DNA from: Chrysochromulina parva
Lineage: Eukaryota; Haptophyta; Prymnesiales; Chrysochromulinaceae
Direction: 5' to 3'
DNA length: 13,520 nt
Assembly (NCBI GenBank): GCA_002887195.1
Contig: PJAB01001582.1
Location: forward strand, 1 to 13,520
In this document: in pieces, positions 1-7,155 of the stretch
How the letters are laid out: each line of letters starts with the position of its first letter
How positions within the stretch are numbered: position 1 is the stretch's first letter
Translations under genes and position numbers: made by a program
The notes under the pieces: model-generated
What the model was told of the DNA's origin: nothing
What the model saw: the letters and a program-made list of their open reading frames with translations, nothing else
Database searches by the model: none

Positions 1-466
1 GCCTCTTCCGTCCGTGCGCGTGCGCATGGACTACGTTCACGCGCGTGTGGTGCGGTATTGCGATTCTCGCTTCTTCGGTGCTCTCGTCTCCCGATTCCTG
101 GTCGTGTTCGCTTTCTTCGTACTTGTACGGTATGGCTGTGATAATAGGGGGTCCAGGGGTCCCCGAGCTAGTGTTAACCGCATCCGTATGTACGCCGGTC
201 CGGTGTCTTGGGTGTCGAATTCTAAACATTGGCTGTGAATGATCGAGGATGGCTGTGATTATAGGGGGTCCAGCCGAACTATAGTCCGCATCCGTATGTA
301 CGCCGATCCGGTGTCTTGGGTGTCAAATTCTAACCATTGGCTGTGCATGTGAATGTCAATGTGTGCTTGTGCGTGAGGTCATTAGCGTAGAAAACGCCCC
401 GCACGCGGACGCCAAGCTTTTGAATAACAGGACGACATCAGAAACACTCTGAAACACCAGGCGTAC
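1..466. other. Intergenic region with diverged tandem repeat, no clear gene
   Basis: No reading frame here has recognisable protein features. The main content is a pair of similar units between about 132 and 345, annotated separately. On the minus strand this is the DNA directly downstream of the methyltransferase gene, so it may hold its 3' untranslated region or, if the splice donor at 465-470 is used, a further exon. I see no tRNA or clear polyadenylation signal. Confidence 0.5.
132..345. repeat. Two-copy diverged direct repeat (~100 bp unit)
   Basis: Each unit opens with a 24-bp block beginning ATGGCTGTGAT (132-155 and 249-272, one mismatch). It continues through a variable spacer to a 60-bp block starting CCGCATCCGTATGTACGCCG (178-237 and 286-345, three mismatches). 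The spacer differs by 9 bp between units, so this is an old duplication with an indel. On the minus strand both 60-bp blocks are open in the same frame, but two of the three differences change the amino acid, so there is no good sign of protein-level selection. Confidence 0.85.
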
Positions 467-2206
467 TCACCAGCCACCGATGAGCTCGCCGAGCATGTCG
501 CCGCTTCGCTCGTCGGTGCCACCGTGCCATGCGGTCCGACTGGTCCGCGCACCGCCATCGCCGCCGGTCTGATCGGCGGCGTGTTGCAGCTGCCGTGGCG
601 GCGCCGTGGGCGCCGCCATGCTCGTGACGGCAGAAAGTTCGGAGTCTGGAAGTACCGGTGCTAAGGATGCCTCGCCCCGTATCGGCTGAGCCCCGACGGC
701 GGCGGGCTTGGCGAAGACGAAGATGGGCTCGCAGTGTGTAGTGAGCGTCTGGGCCGTCGTTGGAGTCTTGGTGGGCTTGAGCATGCGCAAGGTGTCGCGT
801 GGCTCGAAGCCGGCGCGGAGTGCCTGCCGACGGACGGCCTGCTCGAGGTCCATGCCGCCCTCGAGCAGCATCCTGTTGTTGGACACGTTGAGCAGGAGAT
901 GCCCGCCCGGACGCAACGCGCCGAACGCGTGGCGCACCAACGGCCCGAGAAACTGCGCTTCCCACCAACTGTGTGTTGGGTACTTGACGTGTGCCTGACT
1001 CGGCTCGCCGTCGGCATAGAGCTCCAGGTTAAAGTACGGCGGGGATGTGAAGACACAATCGACGCTTCCCGCGGGTAGAGGCGTGTCCTCAGCGCCGCGT
1101 CGGAGCAGCTCGACCTTCATGCTTCGCGTAGCCGCGTGCGCCCGGAACAGCACCTCGAGCTCCCGCAACCCTGCGTACGTGGCACTCGATGGTTCGCATG
1201 CAATGTACGTCCCAACATTACGCGCGAGCGCTGCCCCGAGCAGCCGCCCGCCCCAGCCGGCGCATGGGTCGTACACGACCGCATTGGACGCTGGCGCGAA
1301 GCGACGATAGATGGCGCTCGCGATCAGTGGCTGGAAGTTGAGCACCCATGAGCCCGACAAGATCGTGATCTCGCGCCGCAGCACGCTAGCATACGACGGG
1401 CGGTACGTCGCACGGCCGTCGAGAGCCTCGCTTCCTGAGGCGGCGCCCGAGCCCTCTAGCGGACTTGCCGGTTCCGCGAAGCGCTCGAGTACCGAGCGAA
1501 CGGACCGAGCGCGGTTGGCGAGCCTCGACTCGAACCAGTCTCGCGCTGATGGGCGCGGGGCCACCTCCTGCCAGCCGGCCGCGCACGTTCTGGCCTTGCT
1601 CGTCGCAAAGATGTGTGGCTGGAAGGAGAGGCAGAGCAAATTGCCGGGAGCGCTCCAGTGGTCCCTTTGCTGCAGCCGCGTCGGACTCATCCAGGTGTCA
1701 CTGGCGGCACTCGCAGCATGAAGCGCTGCGACAAGCTGGCGCGCGCGCCACGCTGGCGTGGTTGGCACGAACGGGAAGCCACACGCGCTTACAACCTCTG
1801 TGTATCGGCGAAGCTCCGTAAGCACGCTCTGCTCATCGGGCCCGACAGGCTCATTGACCAGCTGCCAGCCGCGGCTTCGTGCCTCAACATCCCATGCGGC
1901 GGCCGCATCCGCGCTTGTCGCAAAGCAGCCGAGATGAATGGCCTCGGAGGCCGACTGGCCACCAAAGATCGCGTGGTAGCGGATGCCATGAGTGGCCAAC
2001 TGTGGCGGTGCTGCGCCGACCGATAGCACCTGGAAAACACCCACGGGTCGACCGAATATTTCAGCTTCGCCCCAGCCGCTCCGCAGCATGCGCGTGCATC
2101 CACAGCGCGGCGGTGCGTGCAGAGGTTGATGACTGCACGCGTCGTCGTCTATGTCCTCGCAGTCAGCGCCCACCGCATCGGCGAGCCGCTTCCGCGGGGC
2201 GGCCAT
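467..2206 (-). CDS. AP2-domain/DNA methyltransferase fusion (TSPPY-type amino-methyltransferase)
   Basis: Predicted 579-residue S-adenosylmethionine-dependent DNA methyltransferase acting on an exocyclic amino group (adenine N6 or cytosine N4, not decidable here). The SAM-binding motif is at about 312-325 (DPCAGWGGRLLGA), followed by an acidic strand end (CEPS, 337-340) and the catalytic TSPPYF at 387-392. A GALRPGGHLLLNVSNNR strand lies at about 429-445. Motif I precedes the SPPY motif with no large insert. The segment SFQPHIF and later NFQPLIASAIYRRF, just before motif I, resemble the lead-in seen in phage and bacterial DNA methylases. Residues about 74-118 look like an AP2 DNA-binding domain: HLGCFAT, then an Ala-rich helix with WD and AR. 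The tail after 500 is low complexity. The start is the ATG at 2206; the frame opens earlier only at a TTG. The stop at 467-469 lies within a GTGAGT donor-like sequence, so the C-terminus could differ. Activity is inferred, not shown. Confidence 0.85.
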   Translation of the reverse strand: MAAPRKRLADAVGADCEDIDDDACSHQPLHAPPRCGCTRMLRSGWGEAEIFGRPVGVFQVLSVGAAPPQLATHGIRYHAIFGGQSASEAIHLGCFATSADAAAAWDVEARSRGWQLVNEPVGPDEQSVLTELRRYTEVVSACGFPFVPTTPAWRARQLVAALHAASAASDTWMSPTRLQQRDHWSAPGNLLCLSFQPHIFATSKARTCAAGWQEVAPRPSARDWFESRLANRARSVRSVLERFAEPASPLEGSGAASGSEALDGRATYRPSYASVLRREITILSGSWVLNFQPLIASAIYRRFAPASNAVVYDPCAGWGGRLLGAALARNVGTYIACEPSSATYAGLRELEVLFRAHAATRSMKVELLRRGAEDTPLPAGSVDCVFTSPPYFNLELYADGEPSQAHVKYPTHSWWEAQFLGPLVRHAFGALRPGGHLLLNVSNNRMLLEGGMDLEQAVRRQALRAGFEPRDTLRMLKPTKTPTTAQTLTTHCEPIFVFAKPAAVGAQPIRGEASLAPVLPDSELSAVTSMAAPTAPPRQLQHAADQTGGDGGARTSRTAWHGGTDERSGDMLGELIGGW

Positions 2207-2310
2207 CGTCGGGAAAGTTTGAAAAACGGACAAGTCAAGTCAAGTGAAGAAAATTGGCGCGCGAGCGCTATATTGGGCGCGGAAACACACCCGCTCCATG
2301 AAGACAGTGT

Positions 2311-2764
2311 CTACCCCGAGCCCACGAGGACGCCAGCGCCAGGGAGTAGTCGAACCAATCGTCCAGGGCGCTCGGCGCCGAGGCGCTCATTGTTCTTGGT
2401 TTTCGCACCAGTCTGCCAGTCCAGCGAGAGCGCACTCATCGGCGCAGGCATGGATCAGCGCGTCGGCCACCCCTGCACCGGGCGCGGCTTCGCTGATGAA
2501 CAGGTCAGTCAAGACGGCGATGCGACCCCCATTGAGTATTTGCCAGCTCTCCAAAAAACGGTTGAATCGCCGATCACTTCTTGCGTGCGCAATTAGCTGG
2601 AGGCCTTCACGCTCAGGGTCGGCCAGCAGCGCGCGGCTCAGTGCCAGCAGCGCCTGCCAGCAGCGCCTCGTCGGAAGGTGAAACCTTGTTTGAGGGTGAA
2701 AAGTCGCATAGCCGCGCATCAGTGGCAGTAGCGCGTCAAGGTCGCTCTCACAGACCCGCTTTGT
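2311..2764 (-). pseudogene. Decayed GNAT-family N-acetyltransferase
   Basis: Pieces of one GNAT acetyltransferase appear in order but in different minus-strand frames. First frame: SDLDALLPLMRGYATF, with an in-frame stop just upstream at 2765-2767. Then VSPSDEALLA in another frame, back to LLALSRALLADPEREGLQL, then EVIGDSTVFW in another, then SWQILNGGRIAVLTDLF and the acetyl-CoA loop region GAGVADALIHAC in the first. Next comes DWQTGAKTKNNERLGAER in another frame, and finally WFDYSLAL, ending at a stop at 2311-2313. These blocks match the usual order of bacterial-type GNATs (start helix, TLFWSW strand, LNDLFV strand, RGxG loop, EWQT strand, LGAE, LDYSL end). A 13-bp tandem duplication explains the first break. 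At least four further shifts would be needed. Either the gene is dead or the assembly has clustered indel errors. The longest intact piece is 110 codons (2387-2719). Confidence 0.7.
2642..2667. repeat. Perfect 13-bp tandem duplication inside the GNAT pseudogene
   Basis: TGCCAGCAGCGCC occurs twice back to back (2642-2654 and 2655-2667). On the minus strand the duplicated piece encodes ALLA in the acetyltransferase helix. Thirteen is not a multiple of three, so the duplication shifts the frame. Removing one copy would join VSPSDEALLA directly to LSRALLADPEREG. Confidence 0.9.
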
Positions 2765-3257
2765 CTAAGCCGCCAGCATTTTTGTGCCCTGTTTGCAGTG
2801 CACCTGCGCCATCAAGGGAAGGGAGGCGTGAGATGGTTCTTGCTGCGGCGATGCGGGCGTCGACGGTTGCGCTGCAGGCGTGCTCAGATTTTTTGCGTTT
2901 TGCGTTCAATGCCCCAAAGGGCTCAAACAAGAGGTGTCAGAAGGCGCTTTCAATCATCAATGCAACGATGCGCCACGGGAGAAGAGCGCAGCGAGTTGGA
3001 GATCGTGTGCGCACCTATCTAACGGTGCAGCACGCGTCACACTGGGTGGGTGGGACGCGCTCACATTTTCGGCCACGTCGCCGATTGGCGGCACGAATCG
3101 CGAGCACTCAAGTACGAAACTCTTCAAACGTCTCAGGATGCCGGTACGTTGGTGTCACGATTTCCTCCTTCTTGAAGAGTTTCGTTCCTGTTTCATTCGT
3201 CCTGGCGAAACTTCTCGACATCCGCCTGAAAGCCGACCACATTTTGCCGGACAGGTC
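2765..3257. other. Intergenic and leader region before the 683-residue gene
   Basis: Long frames cross this stretch but none has protein-like features. It is less GC-biased than the flanking genes. It probably holds the promoter and 5' leader of the gene starting at 3258. An in-frame ATG at 3138 would add 40 residues to that protein; these (HDFLLLEEFRSCF and so on) look unlike the basic, repeat-rich N-terminus that follows. Confidence 0.45.
3114..3185. repeat. 14-bp perfect inverted repeat, 44-nt loop
   Basis: ACGAAACTCTTCAA at 3114-3127 is the exact reverse complement of TTGAAGAGTTTCGT at 3172-3185. In the transcript it could form a 14-bp stem about 70 nt before the chosen ATG at 3258. It could be a leader hairpin or a palindromic binding site. 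It also spans the alternative ATG at 3138. Confidence 0.8.
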
Positions 3258-5309
3258 ATGGCCACGCCGCGGGCGACCGGGGCCACACCGCGGGCGACCG
3301 GGGACACACCCCGGGCGACCGGGGAGACAGCACAGGCCAGTGCCCGGGTCGCTATCTCCTCCAAAAAGCCCGCCAAGGCCAAGGCGTCGTCCACCAAAGC
3401 CTCAAAAGTCCTCGACTCCGAGGGCCCAAAATCTGCGCGCCGAGCAAAACCAGCCAAGAAGCGCAGTAAAAAGAAGCCTGGCATCAGCGACGATGATGCG
3501 ACGGAAGTTGAGGACGGACTGCCGAGAACCGCTGTCGAAGAAGAGGCGACTGAAGAAGAGGCGGCTGAGATGGGGCAGGTGACTCAGAGGCTTCCAGCTT
3601 TCTTGGCTGAGATCGGCGAGCAAGATCCCCTGGACATAACCACGCACCGCAACTACCAAGCGGTGCTCGCCGAGATGAAAGCAATCACCGAACGGACCAA
3701 GCAGGCTGCGGCGATGCCCGTTTCGCCCAGCGTGGAGGTCACGCGGATGAAAGCCATCACCGAACTGACAAAGCAGGCTGCGGCGATGCCCGTTTCGCCC
3801 AGCGTGGAGATCACGCGAAGCGCGGTCATCGCGGCCAAGAGCGCTCTCGCGTCCGTGGCCACTGCTACCGCACTGCCTCTCGCCCAGTCGCAGCTGCCGC
3901 AGCAGCCACCCACCGAAGGGGCACTAGCGGGCTCGCTGTCGACCCGGATGGCCGCGCGACGGCGCGAGCGGCAGCAGCTGCGCGCTGGTGCAGTGGGCGC
4001 ACAGACGCAGAGCGGCGCCGGCGGCAACGCGGCGCCGGCGCGGCACGACCCGGACGCGGTAGAGGAGCTCGCGCGCATGCGGCAGGAGCGCGAAAAGCGT
4101 GCGCAAAAGCTGATGGCTCACCTTGAGGCACTGAGTGTGGCTTCGGCCCCGGGTACGTCGCCCTCCGCCGCCGCCGCCGCCCTCGACTCGTACCGCGCAG
4201 CCGGAGGCTCGGTGGGAGTGGCAGCGCACGTGGTGCGTCTGGGGATGCCGCTGCAGATGCAAGCGTCGGCGCACCGGCCGCCGACGCCGACGCCAGCACG
4301 CGCTGCAGCTTCGCCGCCGACGACTGGCGAACTCGTGCCGGCCGCGCCTCGCCGCAGCGTACCCGCTTCGGCGTCGCCCTCGCTGCCGTGGCCAGAGATG
4401 TTGCCGCCGCTGCCTCGGCCAGAGGCGCTCGTTGCACGCAGCCAGAGCGCGGCCTTCCTGCCAGCGCCGTTGCGGAGCTCGCTCGCGATGGTGCCTTGGA
4501 ACCCGGGCGCTGAGGGCGCCGATGGTGTGGCCGGCGTGCGCGAGTGGCCGCAGCCTGAGGAACCCGAACGCCTCGGGGTAACCGGCGAGCGCCAGCCGTT
4601 GAGTGCTGCATGGGGGCGCGCCGATCGCACAATGGTCCCTTTTGGTGGCCGCGGCAAGCTGGCGCGTACCTCCTCCCCGTTGGGCTTAGGCGAGGAGTTT
4701 GACATCACGCTCGATCTTGGGCGGCATGAGACGCGCCGTCAGCTTCGCGAGTGGCTCGCTACGGAGAACCGCGCGGCGCAGGTGCTCAACCTCCTCAAGC
4801 GCGCGCCTGCGGGCCAAGCGCGTGCGCTCACCGACGTGCTCGCGCGGCTTCTCCTAGGCGACGATGCTTCGACCCACCGCAGCGATGGCCTCATCGAGAG
4901 CAGCGAGGGCGGCGGCCTCCTTGAGATGACGCACGACGTTGATGAGGTTCACAATCTCGTCGAGCTCGCAGACTATAGCAGCGGCGGTGGCGGCAGCACC
5001 TCGACGGCGCTCGTGACGGCGCTCGTGCGTACGCGTGGCTCGGAGATAGTTCTACATGAGGCGCCGCTCGTGCCCGTGCCCGCACTCAACCTCGATCGCC
5101 TCCCAGCAGAGAGCCAGAGGGCGCGGCCCGGGGTGCCCAAGCTCAGCGACGGAACGGTGCCAACGCTCAGGATACGGAACGACGTCGGCGGTGGCGCCAG
5201 CAGCTCGGGTGGGTCGCGCTCCCTTCACCTCACCGTGCGCAGCTCGCACCCGGATCACGCCGAGATTGTCAGCGTTCGGCTGGGCACACAAGAGATTTCT
5301 CTCACGTAG
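3258..5309 (+). CDS. Unknown low-complexity protein with basic N-terminus and internal repeats
   Basis: Predicted 683 residues; I recognise no family. It opens with three 7-residue repeats (ATPRATG, ATPRATG, DTPRATG). A Lys/Ala-rich basic stretch follows (about 35-75, including KPAKKRSKKKPG), which looks like a bipartite nuclear localisation signal or histone-tail-like DNA contact. Next is an acidic patch (about 78-104, EEEATEEEAAE). Residues 140-163 and 164-187 are a 24-residue tandem duplication with a helix-like MKAITExTKQAAAMPVSPS core. The middle (190-470) is Ala/Pro-rich, with a charged helix near ELARMRQEREKRAQK. A better-ordered, probably helical segment lies at about 478-540 (FDITLDLGRHETRRQLREW, then AAQVLNLLKRA). 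The tail is Ser/Gly-rich. The ATG has a G at +4. The frame stays open upstream to about 2880, and 3138 is a possible alternative start. A nuclear or scaffold role is only a guess. Confidence 0.6.
   Translation: MATPRATGATPRATGDTPRATGETAQASARVAISSKKPAKAKASSTKASKVLDSEGPKSARRAKPAKKRSKKKPGISDDDATEVEDGLPRTAVEEEATEEEAAEMGQVTQRLPAFLAEIGEQDPLDITTHRNYQAVLAEMKAITERTKQAAAMPVSPSVEVTRMKAITELTKQAAAMPVSPSVEITRSAVIAAKSALASVATATALPLAQSQLPQQPPTEGALAGSLSTRMAARRRERQQLRAGAVGAQTQSGAGGNAAPARHDPDAVEELARMRQEREKRAQKLMAHLEALSVASAPGTSPSAAAAALDSYRAAGGSVGVAAHVVRLGMPLQMQASAHRPPTPTPARAAASPPTTGELVPAAPRRSVPASASPSLPWPEMLPPLPRPEALVARSQSAAFLPAPLRSSLAMVPWNPGAEGADGVAGVREWPQPEEPERLGVTGERQPLSAAWGRADRTMVPFGGRGKLARTSSPLGLGEEFDITLDLGRHETRRQLREWLATENRAAQVLNLLKRAPAGQARALTDVLARLLLGDDASTHRSDGLIESSEGGGLLEMTHDVDEVHNLVELADYSSGGGGSTSTALVTALVRTRGSEIVLHEAPLVPVPALNLDRLPAESQRARPGVPKLSDGTVPTLRIRNDVGGGASSSGGSRSLHLTVRSSHPDHAEIVSVRLGTQEISLT
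3261..3323 (+). repeat. Three tandem 21-bp coding repeats
   Basis: Three 21-bp units (3261-3281, 3282-3302, 3303-3323) differ at one to a few bases and encode (A/D)TPRATG. A fourth unit is recognisable only in its first bases. The unit length keeps the frame, so copy number may vary between strains without breaking the gene. Confidence 0.9.
3675..3818 (+). repeat. 72-bp in-frame tandem duplication
   Basis: Positions 3675-3746 and 3747-3818 match at 67 of 72 bases and encode two 24-residue units with three amino acid differences (R/L, V/I and otherwise silent changes counted at the DNA level). The central 40 bp or so is identical, pointing to a fairly recent duplication or gene conversion. 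Confidence 0.92.
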
Positions 5310-5991
5310 ACTACGACCGGGCACATTCGTTAGGGACTGCGGCGGACAAGTAGGACGACAGCCGATGCTCACTTGTGTGAGCGAGCAAATGACTGTGACG
5401 AATGGATATGTGCGCATGCAGTGACGAAATGCATCTATGACATATGCAATTATGCATGCCATCGCGCACCAGATGCATAGAGACAAGATTGGCCAACACG
5501 TGCGGGAGGTCGACGCTCTCGAGCTGAACGAAAGCGCTTGACGCTCTCGAAACTGTGGGCGCCAGGTGGCGTATGTGTGCCTACACGCGTCATGCGCGTA
5601 CCCTTCAGGATAGCAAGATGAAAGGCTTTAGAGAGGACAGACCAGAACGAGAACGGGGCAACGCACGTGGACAGGAGCGTGATGGGTGACGTGCGGCGAG
5701 GACCGGTGTCTGGTGCCGAAGTGTGTCGCCACCGCGCACGTCGCTCGTCGGGCTCAACCCCGAATGCGAACCCGCGTCGCCTGAAGTGTGAAGAGGCCGG
5801 ACCCCGCCCGTCAAGAGCACGTGGACCTTTCACTTAACGCGCCTCACCGCGCCGATATTTGCGTTTATTTAATTTAGAAATATAGAGAACTGACCTCAAC
5901 TCGGGATTGACCATAACCGCGAACTTGGGCCTGTGAGTGCACTGTGATCTGTGTCTCGACCGGTGAGACAGTGACTGGAACGTCCCAGGAG
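5310..5991. other. Convergent intergenic region
   Basis: This lies between two genes that end toward each other, so it should hold both 3' ends. Frames on the minus strand up to 127 codons open only at GTG and show no domain, so I leave them out. Contents: an 11-bp direct repeat GACGCTCTCGA (5512-5522 and 5540-5550), an AT-rich stretch at about 5858-5890, and a candidate polyadenylation signal, annotated separately. Confidence 0.5.
5864..5869 (-). promoter_or_regulatory. Candidate AATAAA polyadenylation signal
   Basis: The minus strand reads AATAAA here, about 120 nt past the stop of the coiled-coil gene, in one of the few AT-rich patches of the window. Its placement suits that gene's 3' end. 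Many protists do not use AATAAA, so this is tentative. Confidence 0.3.
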
Positions 5992-7071
5992 TCACGCAGC
6001 TGCCAGCTCAGCGCAGCGCGCCCGGCCCGTAACACTCAGGGCGGAGCTGTGTACATCACGCTCTTGCTGGATGCCGGCCCCGCGAGCATAATAGGAAGCA
6101 GCGGAAAGTCGAGCGCATTGCTCCTCGGTCGCAAGCAGCAGCGCCTTGAGTGATCGATTCTCCTCGGCCAGCACACTCGTGCCGTGGCCGCCTCCTCCGC
6201 TGCCGCCGCTGGCGCCCTGCTCAGCCGCACGATGATGGAATTCGGCGAGTTGCTTGCGGAGCGTGATATTCTCGAGCCGCAGCTCATCGAACCCTGATGT
6301 GTCGCGGCGCAGAATCGCATTGGCCTGCTCCGCGAGCGCTCTCGCAGCCGCAACCTCGTCAGTGTCCGTCAAAGCTTCAAGCGCTTGTGCCTTAAGCGAG
6401 GCCATCTCCTCGGTCGTGAGCACCTTGCCAGCGACGAGCTTGCGCGTCATCGGGGTATCGATGGTGACAGGACCATGCCCGCCCGCCTCCACCACAAACC
6501 CATGCGCATCCATGCGATGGCCGCGTGACGGCCTGGACGGCTTGCCTTGCAGATCGTCAACACGCTGCGTCATGATGGCCAAGGCACGCTGAAGCTCCTC
6601 GAGTTCACGCCGGTGTTTTCGCCGCTCAAGCTCGTGCTCGCGTTCGTACTCGACGAGCAGCTGGCTGCGCATAGCCTCGATCGCTCCATCCCCGACGCCG
6701 TACTGGGCGGCCGCCTCGAGCCGGGCGACATGCAACATGAGCTGGCGGTTGGCCCGGGCCAGCTTGATGTTCTGAGCGCGAAGCCATACGACGTTTCCAC
6801 GCTGCTGCTGAAGTTCGGGCTGGACATTCTCGGCCACTGATAGGCGCATCATTTGGTCGACGTTGTGAGACGAATAGGCAACACCGGTCCTCGCTGACGA
6901 GTATGTCAGTGTGGGGTTCGGAGGTGCCCGATGCGGAGGTGCCTGCACGATGCCTGCATGGTTCCAGGGCAATTTTTCGGTAGTGGTGGATTCAGTAGCG
7001 GCGCTTCCTCTCGGAGCTGGGCGCGACCTCAACGTCGTCCCGGCAACAGGAGCTGTGCGATGTGATGCCAT
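5992..7071 (-). CDS. Coiled-coil protein of unknown function
   Basis: Predicted 359 residues from a clear ATG at 7071. The first 65 residues are Pro/Thr/Arg-rich and probably disordered. A long helical region at about 75-176 has heptad-like spacing (ENVQPELQQQRGNVVWLRAQ, then a Glu/Arg-rich stretch ending IMTQRVDDLQ). A linker with HGFVVEAGGHGPVTIDTPMTRKL follows (about 189-213). A second helical part runs from about 220 to 285 (LTTEEMASLKAQALEAL, then ELRLENITLRKQLAEF), then a Gly-rich break (288-297) and a short third helix (LAEENRSLKALLLATEEQ). There is no membrane segment or signal peptide. Such proteins are common in centrosomes, flagella and the cytoskeleton, but nothing here singles one out. 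It shares a very short upstream region with the divergent aminotransferase gene. Confidence 0.68.
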   Translation of the reverse strand: MASHRTAPVAGTTLRSRPAPRGSAATESTTTEKLPWNHAGIVQAPPHRAPPNPTLTYSSARTGVAYSSHNVDQMMRLSVAENVQPELQQQRGNVVWLRAQNIKLARANRQLMLHVARLEAAAQYGVGDGAIEAMRSQLLVEYEREHELERRKHRRELEELQRALAIMTQRVDDLQGKPSRPSRGHRMDAHGFVVEAGGHGPVTIDTPMTRKLVAGKVLTTEEMASLKAQALEALTDTDEVAAARALAEQANAILRRDTSGFDELRLENITLRKQLAEFHHRAAEQGASGGSGGGGHGTSVLAEENRSLKALLLATEEQCARLSAASYYARGAGIQQERDVHSSALSVTGRARCAELAAA

Positions 7072-7155
7072 TTACGCAGCGTCAACGGCCAGCGAAAATG
7101 GACTCTTGGTGTGAAACGGCTGTGTGCCGGTGCTTCTGGACATTCCCGAGATGGC
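7072..7155. promoter_or_regulatory. Compact divergent promoter region
   Basis: Only 84 bp separate the ATG of the coiled-coil gene (minus) from the chosen ATG of the aminotransferase (plus). Both core promoters must sit here or overlap coding sequence. No TATA box is visible. An ATG at 7098 on the plus strand is out of frame with the aminotransferase and would open a long overlapping frame, so transcription probably starts downstream of it. Confidence 0.45.

Noticed and set aside
438..968. 176-codon frame on the minus strand inside the methyltransferase gene
   Set aside because: Overlaps the methyltransferase in another frame, Arg-rich and without motifs; a shadow of GC-rich coding sequence.
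2880..3257. N-terminal extension of the 683-residue protein
   Set aside because: The frame is open but begins at GTG and its residues look non-coding; only the ATG at 3138 remains as a possible alternative.
3261..3323. CRISPR-like or intergenic repeat array
   Set aside because: The 21-bp units are contiguous, without spacers, and in frame within a coding sequence.
2581..3582. 333-codon plus-strand frame
   Set aside because: Crosses the antisense of the GNAT pseudogene, the leader and the start of the 3258 gene in the wrong frame; Arg/Pro-rich with no protein-like features.
3865..4632. 255-codon minus-strand frame opposite the unknown gene
   Set aside because: Arg/Ala/Pro-rich antisense shadow; no domain and no ordered segment.
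5450..5833. 127-codon minus-strand frame in the convergent intergenic region
   Set aside because: Opens at GTG and has no recognisable features; composition alone can keep such frames open.
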